Positions 7,420-13,086 of a DNA stretch of 13,086 bases are shown here, piece by piece (within the stretch, counting starts at the first letter, position 1; each line of letters opens with the position of its first letter). The position numbers and the translations under genes were made by a program. The notes beneath the pieces were generated by a model. The model was given only the letters and a program-made list of their open reading frames with translations, made no database searches and was not told where the DNA came from. Origin of the DNA: Euperipatoides rowelli (Eukaryota > Onychophora > Udeonychophora > Euonychophora > Peripatopsidae); assembly GCA_003024985.2 (NCBI GenBank), contig PXIH01S0001976.1; one strand, written 5' to 3'.

Positions 7420-8010
7420 CAGTGTTTCCCAATTAATTGGGCCAGGGAACCTTTTCAAACACGTTTAAAATTTGTGGAACCATACAGAGACGTACCATGA
7501 CTGTTTGGTACCCGGGGCTGAACTGACTTTTGCCACCCCCTTGACAAATATTTTTGATAAGTTTTTTTTTTTTTAGTTGTCTGGACGTTTAATAACCTTT
7601 CATTACAATCGTAATTTAACATTCAAAAACAGGGGACTTTATTTGCCCGCCCTGCCCCACCAACCATGCATCCTCACATCCCATATTCCCCCCACCCCAG
7701 AAAAAAAATTGGCACCCTCTCCTGTGGTGGTACCCGGGGTGGGCCACTCCGCACCCCCACCCCCTGGTACACCTCTGGAACCACAACCTTAAGCTTCGGC
7801 CACAATATGGCTCCACTAGCACAGAGATATCTTCTCTGTACTGCTTTAGCTTCTGCAGTCAGGTACAAATTGCTGTACTTACAATCTATCAATGTTTAAA
7901 TAGTTATTTTTTTCTTTTTTAATATTCAATTATGATGTAACTTTTTCAAGGAACCAAATGTTCACCTCATGGAAGCCTAGGAGTTTCAGGGAGCAATTTG
8001 GGAAACACTG
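7420..8010. mobile_element. Non-autonomous hAT transposon (MITE), host of a nested insertion
   Basis: Perfect 13-bp terminal inverted repeats CAGTGTTTCCCAA lie at 7420-7432 and, inverted, at 7998-8010. CAGTGTTTCCCAA is a classic hAT terminus. Immediately outside are CTGTAAAG (7412-7419) and CTATAAAG (8011-8018), an 8-bp target-site duplication with one change, fitting the hAT pattern of T at position 2 and A at position 7. Removing the nested element and one copy of its target leaves about 290 bp. There is no transposase frame, so mobility needed a transposase in trans. It lies downstream of the OXSM poly(A) signals. Confidence 0.88.
7485..7777. mobile_element. Second non-autonomous hAT element nested in the first
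   Basis: The ends are CAGAGACGTACCA (7485-7497) and, inverted, CAGAGGTGTACCA (ending at 7777), matching at 11 of 13 positions. Flanking octamers GAACCATA (7477-7484) and GAACCACA (7778-7785) form an 8-bp target duplication with one difference. Excising the 293-bp element restores a continuous outer MITE (TTTGTGGAACCA-CAACCTT). Interior hallmarks are GC-rich ends and an 11-bp direct repeat GGTACCCGGGG at 7507-7517 and 7729-7739. The overlapping short frames on both strands are not genes. Confidence 0.85.
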
Positions 8011-8018
8011 CTATAAAG

Positions 8019-8970
8019 AAATCATGGAGAATCATTTTACTTTAAAGAATCGTGAAGACTACTGTATAAAGGACAAAAAGACTTGTATAATATTGTACAA
8101 AATCATTTATAAGATATTATTGTATAGGTTCTAAACAAAGCATTAACAATATTAAAGCTGATATTTCAATTATATTAGTTAAATAGCCCTATGTTAACTA
8201 CTGCAAATCTCAAAGAGCACAATAATAGAGTATGCAATATGGAAATTTTATATTTTATCAAACTTTATTTCAAGTTTTCCTTATGATGGCTTACAGCTAA
8301 GCCTAACTTCCTTCTTATATTTGGCACACTTTTCACTTCAAACTTATTTTTAAGTCACGAAACTAGCATGAAAGAAAAACTTATCTAATTTTTTTTCTTA
8401 GAATCCACAACTATTAGATAATAAAGTCTTATCACTTCAAATGAAAAACATCCTTATTATCGTAATTCCAGAATCTACATCTTTTTAGTTTCACAAGAGA
8501 ACACAACTATTCCACTAGGTCCTCCCTACTTCTTATAATCGATTCCATAGCGAAGTGCTATCGTTACACTCAAATAATTTTAATTTTTTTTGCCTTCCTA
8601 ACCCATCCTCCCCCCTCCCCTACACAGGGCTCTATCTTGGGACCATGTTGGGGTTTGACCTCACTCCCTGTAATAAGCTTATAAATCCAACTCTATCAGA
8701 GCTGCATTCCCATCTTCTTACACGGCCATATTCCAGCAACAACATCCTAATCATCTATGTATAACTATAAAAAAGTATCATTATGATCTAATAATATATG
8801 TAATATATATTACTATAGTCATTATGAAAGAATACGATAAACTACTGTCAGACAGTATATTATTCCTGTCTGCCTAACTATAAGCTGGATTCAGGAATAT
8901 AACAATATAGTCTATAATCTTAAAGTGACCAAATTGTATTAGTTAAACATAAATTTAAAATAAAATTTTG
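8019..8970. other. Intergenic, no gene recognised
   Basis: AT-rich single-copy-looking sequence. A 69-codon frame at 8555-8764 is preceded by a pyrimidine tract ending CACAG at about 8627, which looks like a splice acceptor. Its peptide (GLYLGTMLGFDLTPCN and on) matches no family I know, and no donor or partner exon is evident. The stretch also holds a near-palindrome at about 8779-8827. Confidence 0.5.
8779..8827. repeat. AT-rich imperfect palindrome
   Basis: CATTATGATCTAATAATATAT is followed after GT by AATATATATTACTATAGTCATTATG, so the arms are inverted copies with a few gaps. It could form a cruciform, or be the collapsed remnant of a small foldback element. No function is evident. Confidence 0.45.
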
Positions 8971-9122
8971 TGAGATCCCCCCCCCCCCCTTCCCCCAACG
9001 GTGCTGCATCTTTGTTTTGGTTAGTTCTATTGCAATTTTACCCTGTTCGAAGACTGGACCGGCCTTTGGAGAATTATAAATTTTCAATCTGGCCATAGTG
9101 CCGAAACTGTTGCCCAGGCCTG
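8971..9122 (-). mobile_element. Solo hAT-type terminus
   Basis: Read on the minus strand from 9122 the sequence begins CAGGCCTGGGCAACAGTTTCGGC, then ATGGCCAGATTG and GGCCGGTCCAG. The CAGGCCTGGGCAAC start with GGCC-rich subterminal sequence is characteristic of hAT elements. No matching plus-strand end was found upstream, so this looks truncated; the left limit is arbitrary and placed before the poly-C tract at 8977-8989. Confidence 0.45.
8977..8989. repeat. Poly-C tract (13 C)
   Basis: An uninterrupted C run followed by TTCCCCC. It is one of four long C/G homopolymers in this AT-rich window. Confidence 0.9.
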
Positions 9123-9758
9123 TGCTAATGCATAATTTTTAACAGCAGTTAAACTTAAAAGATCGGTGACAGTATTGTAAGATTGTAACATTTCTTTGAT
9201 ATATGACAAAAAAAACTGGTATCGGCTGCATAGTTAAGTACTTAGAATTTTTTTTGCTTGTTGAGTTTACTAATCTATGGTAACAGTTGTGAGGAAAAAG
9301 AAAATATATTTATTATATCAAATTTTAAATAAATGTATAATGTCTAATGATGCATTGTATACATTCATTTTAAAAATGTCATAATATTTATTTTATAATT
9401 AAATTAGCTATTAAATTAATAATAGTAAGGGGCTATAATATTATTGCACTAGCTTATTTTAATGAAAAGATAGGTCAACAGGCCTCTCAAGTTATGAAAT
9501 GTTTAAAGAGTGTGAAATTTTAGTACCCCCTGCCACACAGTCCAAAGAAATTTACGCCCCATCTCACCACAGTCTAAGGGTGGACCCAAATAATGGGGCA
9601 AAGCTTTAAAAAATACTCTATAGCAATATTTTTGAAGACTTGCTCTTACAAAAGTTTTTTTTTTTTTTTTTGTGCGTTTTTGTGTACAAGATTAACACCA
9701 TGTATTAACGATAGTACTACTTTTAATTAAGTTACTAAACAAAGATACAGTATGACAT
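9123..9758. other. Intergenic with a degraded transposon-like segment
   Basis: Mostly AT-rich sequence with no open frame. At 9479-9600 there is a change to GC-richer sequence starting CAGGCCTCTCAAGTTA and containing TTTAGTACCCCCTGCC and AAATAATGGGGCAAAG. The start loosely resembles the terminus at 13028 (CAGGCCTCGAAATTAG) in the same orientation. A T run ends near 9671. The boundaries and family are uncertain. Confidence 0.35.
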
Positions 9759-11252
9759 TTAAAAAAAAAAAAACAGGGTAGATTCATAGTAGTGCCTAAC
9801 ATAGAGACTGTTAATTCTTTTACTGGTTGTATACCACTGTGGTGTTTTTAGCTTTTTGCACAGTTCTTTGGTTGGCTCAAATTTATAGCATGGTACTGCA
9901 TTTACCAGTTTAATTGTAATAAGCGATGCTAATGTTCCATCAACTTTAAAAGAACTTTCGAAAGAGGTTTTGTTTGTCCTAATCATGGAGAAAATTCTCA
10001 CTTCTCCAGCATTAGATGAGGCACTAGAATTAATTTTACAAATTCTGCTAAATCTAAAACAACTATAAGCTAATTTTAAAATGGCAGGTAACCCCAGATA
10101 ACATCCATTATGAAGAGTGAAGCTTGTTCTAAATCATTACTACCACCATCATTCAATAACATAATCTGGACTTCTTCCCAGAAGTTTTGGGAGATGTCGG
10201 ACTTTTCTAACAGTTGGTACTGAACACATTTTTCACACACCTTCGCCATCTCATGTGGCAAATAATATAATAAATTTTTATACTTATGAACAAAGTATTC
10301 AATATCAGTAAAGTTTTTTTGTTCTTTCTGAAATAAATCCAAAAATCTATAATGTTTTAGCAAACTGTCATGTTGGAAGCGTTGTAAATAATAAGATGGC
10401 TGTAATATAAAAATTGCTGACAGAACTTAAAAAACTGTTTTGTTTTTTTGTTCCAGAGAATTTCTATCTGGAACATGGTCTGGACTATGGTCTGTTGTTG
10501 TCCATCATATTTGTATTTGTATTTCAACTAAACCAGATGCCCTAATGGCAGGAACATGTATGAATTTCCCCATTAATCTTTCTAAAAATTCTTGAATTCG
10601 ATCATGAACTGCAAATATACATGGATTTTCTCAAAATGGTGAAAGTTGGCAATACAGTTTGGTAAAACAAAAGATAAACCTCAACCATTGTATCCATAAA
10701 GAGGGCTTTTAAACATCTGAATCGTGGGACACTTTCTCAATTAGAAAAATTAATTTGTAGTGCAGGGTACATATCCAAATTCCTCTGAACAGTAATCTCC
10801 AAACTCAACTATCTTATGTTTACTTGTTTTATTATTTTTATATAAGTGTCACAAAATGATGCAGATTCAGACAATACTGATTTTCTTTTTATGCTTTTAT
10901 CAAAATAAAATATATTAATACAAAATCTTTCAACATAAAATTTTAATATTTCGGAAAAAGAATTAGATGCCTTAAGTACAGGAAATATTATGAACTAAAT
11001 GACAAGGACATGCCATGAATTAACAATCTTTGTTAAATTCAAGTACTCGGGTCATGGTAGAATTTTTTTTTACCAGCATTGACACTGGTATTGTCAACTC
11101 CAAACTCCACACAATTAACCAATGGTATAGAACATGAATGCAAAACTTCATCAATTTTGTCAAAAATTGCTGACACATTATTTTAAAAATAGCTTTTCAC
11201 TTTCTCAGTATCTATATAAAAAATCTGAAGTCAAAGGATTCCTTTTATCCAA
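9759..11252 (-). pseudogene. Decayed hAT-family transposase, C-terminal two thirds
   Basis: Reading leftward on the minus strand, successive fragments in shifting frames match a hAT transposase in the right order. They are NPLTSDF (about 11220-11240), FDKIDEVLHSCSIPLVNC, VDNTSVNAG (11072-11098), MACPCHLVH (10990-11016, the conserved CPCH-VHN block) and EFGDYCSEEFGYV. Next come IQEFLERLMGKFIHVPAIRA and LLKHYRFLDLFQKEQKNF (10076-10363 is one open stretch). The C-terminal dimerisation domain follows with SNAGEVRIFSMIR (9978-10016), TNKTSF and CYKFEPTKELCKK. Stops and frameshifts occur throughout, so it cannot make protein. The type resembles the KIAA1586-like group of hAT-derived proteins; that placement is from memory. 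An element at 11253-11931 separates it from the N-terminal part. Confidence 0.82.
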
Positions 11253-11931
11253 AGGCGTGTTCGTCAACTAACTTTTTGAATTATTTAAACTATTTCGTTC
11301 GTCATTAAGCGCACAAAATTAACTCGACCGTCATTAAAAAAATCTAGTTCATTTTGTTCGTTTCGTTTCAAACTTTTTAACCCTGCTCGAGAAGTGGGTT
11401 ACTTCGTGAGGTTTGGTTTTCATATTGACGGACAAAAAAAGTTATCATTGCTTCAACATGGATTTATTAAAGAGATTGAAATTGTTATGTAAAAACTGAG
11501 TGATTACAATATCTTAGATGATGGGGTAGCGATAATTTTTCGTTTTAATCATCTGTAATCCTAATCATGAATTTTACACTCATTTTTTTGGGGGAAAATA
11601 CATTGATTTTAAATATCCCCATAAGTAAAGCTGCACAAGTCTTTACCTGAAAGAATTAATGCAGTAATTTGAAAATGCTAGTCTTTGTAAAATAGTCTCT
11701 AATACAAACCTTTTTTTTTTTTTTCATTTTATTAATGTTAGAATTTCATATTCAATTGCATCGGAATTATTGTTGCATAAAAGCAAACTAAACTATTTTA
11801 TAATGATCGAGTAATTTGATACTCAGAAAGGGTTAACTTTGATCGTTCGTCATTAAAATTAAATATTCACACGACCAGGTATAAACCAAATAAACAAAAT
11901 GCACCGAAAAAATCTAATGACGAACATGCCT
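11253..11931. mobile_element. Unclassified TIR element inserted in the hAT transposase
   Basis: The left end is AGGCGTGTTCGTCAACTAACTT and the right end on the minus strand is AGGCATGTTCGTCATTAGATT, giving about 14 bp of near-perfect inverted repeat. CAA lies outside both ends (11250-11252 and 11932-11934), compatible with a 3-bp target duplication but too short to be decisive. The motif GTTCGTCATTAA recurs near both ends: 11297-11308, a variant at 11326-11337, 11845-11856, and inverted within the right terminus. No coding frame is present, so it is non-autonomous. It interrupts the transposase between DLVKVMT on the right and LDKRNPLTSD on the left. I do not recognise the family. Confidence 0.6.
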
Positions 11932-12141
11932 CAAGTCATTACTTTTACTAGATCTTGGGTAAAATAAGAAGTGATTGCTCCATTTGATGTGCATGTCCTT
12001 TTTGTAGCAGATGAGGCATACTGCTTTGCTATAATGGAATCTGGAAATAAATATGAAAAAATTGGGCTCAAATGATTGACAAATGCCAAAGGAATGTTAT
12101 GTTTGCTAGAGTAGTTGCCAATTTTTTTTCTGACGGATGAC

Positions 12142-12521
12142 CTAAACAAAAGTAAACATAATTTGGTAGAATAAAAGCACATACTTTTTTATTAGTTTCA
12201 ATATTTTAACAAAAAATAACACTATTGCAATATAATCAAAATATAAATATTTTCTTATAGGTAGGCTATCGCATTATGAAGAATTAACAATCATTTTTTT
12301 TAAAATTAAAAACTGAGTAAGGGGAATAAAAGGCATTATTATAATCCATTATACTGCATAATAAATTATTAAATTAAATGGGGGGGGGGGGGGGTAATCA
12401 TCCCAAATATTAGATAAGTCAACTTTCCATCAACAACGATAAAAAAAAAAGATTGTTAAAAAAATACATTATGGTAATTAAATTTCCTAAAAACAAATTA
12501 ATAAAGGCTTTAAAATTTTAC
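12142..12521 (-). other. Possible fossil intron within the transposase
   Basis: This 380-bp segment separates the zinc-finger-like part from the HNIPLAF block. It has a GT at 12521-12520 and a pyrimidine-rich TTTACTTTTGTTTAG acceptor at 12156-12142 on the minus strand. It contains a 15-G run at 12380-12394. It could instead be inserted sequence. Confidence 0.4.
12380..12394. repeat. Poly-G tract (15 G)
   Basis: An uninterrupted G run in strongly AT-rich sequence within the transposase relic. Confidence 0.9.
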
Positions 12522-12720
12522 CTTGTCTTAATGTCTTATTTAGATGCAGTGTAAAGAGAAGCAACAGATGGTTTACATTTTGCTTTTACTTTGCTTATAT
12601 GCCATTCACTATTTATATGATGTTTGTGTCACTTTTTCCTTCATGAGCACAATATACTTCTGTCACAAATATTACCAAGAAATTGTGACTGATCATGATG
12701 AACAACAGCACTTATAAAGG

Positions 12721-12918
12721 GATAGGTTTTTTTTTTATTAAATTTTGTTTTGTATCTAACCTCACCGGCATATCTTGCTTTTTTTCAAGGGCTGCTCGAC
12801 ATGTATTTCTGTCTGCCATCTGCCAATGAAAATAGTGTCTACTCAAGTAGGTAGTGAAGTGTGCAAAACATTTAAATAGTGTTAACACTAAAAATTTAAA
12901 CTATAGGCTTTGGTCGAA
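12721..12918. other. Flank of the hAT relic, no clear gene
   Basis: On the minus strand a short open segment begins at ATG 12819 (MADRNTCRAALEKKQDMP) and runs into GTGAGG at 12765-12760, a fair splice donor. It may be the first exon of the dead hAT transposase or chance. Nothing else is recognisable. Confidence 0.3.
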
Positions 12919-13027
12919 AAGTGCTCAAAACACACCAGACTTGCACTTTTGCGGTTTAAAAGAGCCCAAGTATTTTGACTCGCGGTTTTAAAGTGCTCCA
13001 TATTTACACCAGGTGCTCAACACCAGG
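12919..13027. repeat. Degenerate short tandem repeat (GTGCTC...ACACCAG)
   Basis: Three units begin with GTGCTC (12921, 12993, 13013) and end with ACACCAG (12932-12938, 13006-13012, 13020-13026), with variable spacing. GCGGTTTAAAAGAGCCC (12951) and GCGGTTTTAAAGTGCTCC (12982) are two further related sub-units between them. Arrays like this are common in subterminal regions of DNA transposons. Confidence 0.5.
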
Positions 13028-13086
13028 CAGGCCTCGAAATTAGACATTTTATACTGGGAGTAAATATTTGCTCCCACTCACAAGTG
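13028..13086 (+). mobile_element. Start of another hAT-like element leaving the window
   Basis: CAGGCCTCGAAATTAGAC has the CAG-start form of a hAT terminus. It is followed at 13056-13075 by a near-perfect 20-bp palindrome, GGGAGTAAATATTTGCTCCC, a typical subterminal hairpin. The other end lies beyond the window, so identity and extent are not established. Confidence 0.45.

Larger units (their letters stand above)
11932..12720 (-). pseudogene. Decayed hAT-family transposase, N-terminal part
   Basis: The minus strand at 11932-12141 encodes SVRKKIGNYSSKHNIPLAF, NHLSPIFSYLFPDSIIAKQY and TSYFTQDLVKVMT. This is the block that normally precedes the catalytic DGS-type region in this hAT group. Farther upstream, at about 12540-12720, lie CAHEGKSDT and a degraded H/K-rich continuation that resemble the N-terminal zinc-finger segment (family pattern roughly C-HGG-D--RH). 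Between them is a possible old intron: donor GTAAAA at 12521-12516 and acceptor TTTGTTTAG ending at 12142. In-frame stops in the finger region show that it is dead. About 14 residues expected between KVMT and LDKRN are missing at the insertion point. Confidence 0.72.

Noticed and set aside
7577-7899. Four short frames on both strands around the nested MITE
   Set aside because: They lie across the junction of two non-coding transposons; the Pro-rich peptides come from the GC-rich MITE ends.
8555-8764. 69-codon frame with a splice-acceptor-like CCCCTACACAG at its start region
   Set aside because: Suggestive acceptor, but no family match, no donor and no partner exon; not enough to call an exon.
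9035-9060. GTTCGAAG resembling a tRNA T-loop
   Set aside because: No cloverleaf can be drawn around it, and it lies within a hAT terminus.
12766-12819. Possible minus-strand first exon MADRNTCRAALEKKQDMP with GTGAGG donor
   Set aside because: Too short and unsupported to list as a gene; mentioned only as possible transposase leader.
1-13086. A novel multigene system, CRISPR array or gene cluster
   Set aside because: No repeat-spacer array, no co-directional gene set and no unknown long frame; the content is two housekeeping genes, one unknown exon and transposon relics.

Overview
This is an AT-rich stretch of nuclear DNA from an animal, most likely an invertebrate. The evidence is a spliced gene with GT/AG borders, widely spaced genes, and many remnants of hAT-type DNA transposons. 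It also carries two conserved animal housekeeping genes, GPATCH11 and the mitochondrial fatty-acid synthase gene OXSM. I cannot name the species or phylum from sequence alone.

Layout, left to right. Positions 1-143 hold a transposon terminus. Positions 600-730 (minus strand) look like the first coding exon of an unrecognised gene that runs leftward out of the window. Positions 1493-2221 (minus) are a complete, uninterrupted GPATCH11 reading frame with a downstream poly(A) signal. Positions 2222-2644 are a compact divergent promoter carrying a CRE, a duplicated NRF1-like motif, a CCAAT box, a TATA box and an initiator. OXSM runs on the plus strand: a short candidate first exon at 2645-2689 encoding a mitochondrial presequence, an intron of about 3.2 kb holding transposon remnants, and a large second exon at 5935-7263 encoding the whole catalytic body.

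The right half (7264-13086) has no intact gene. It contains a pair of nested hAT MITEs, each with an 8-bp target-site duplication (7420-8010, with 7485-7777 inside it), and a lone hAT end near 9122. From 9759 to 12720 it holds a decayed hAT transposase on the minus strand, split by a 0.68-kb inserted element with GGCRTGTTCGTC termini. Another hAT-like terminus leaves the window at 13028.

How the parts relate: GPATCH11 (nuclear, RNA-processing type) and OXSM (mitochondrial acyl-carrier-protein condensing enzyme) do not act in one pathway. Their head-to-head arrangement suggests shared transcriptional control by a housekeeping promoter. I see no new multigene system. The unusual content is the layered transposon record, the reconstructed OXSM first exon and the unknown exon at 600-730.
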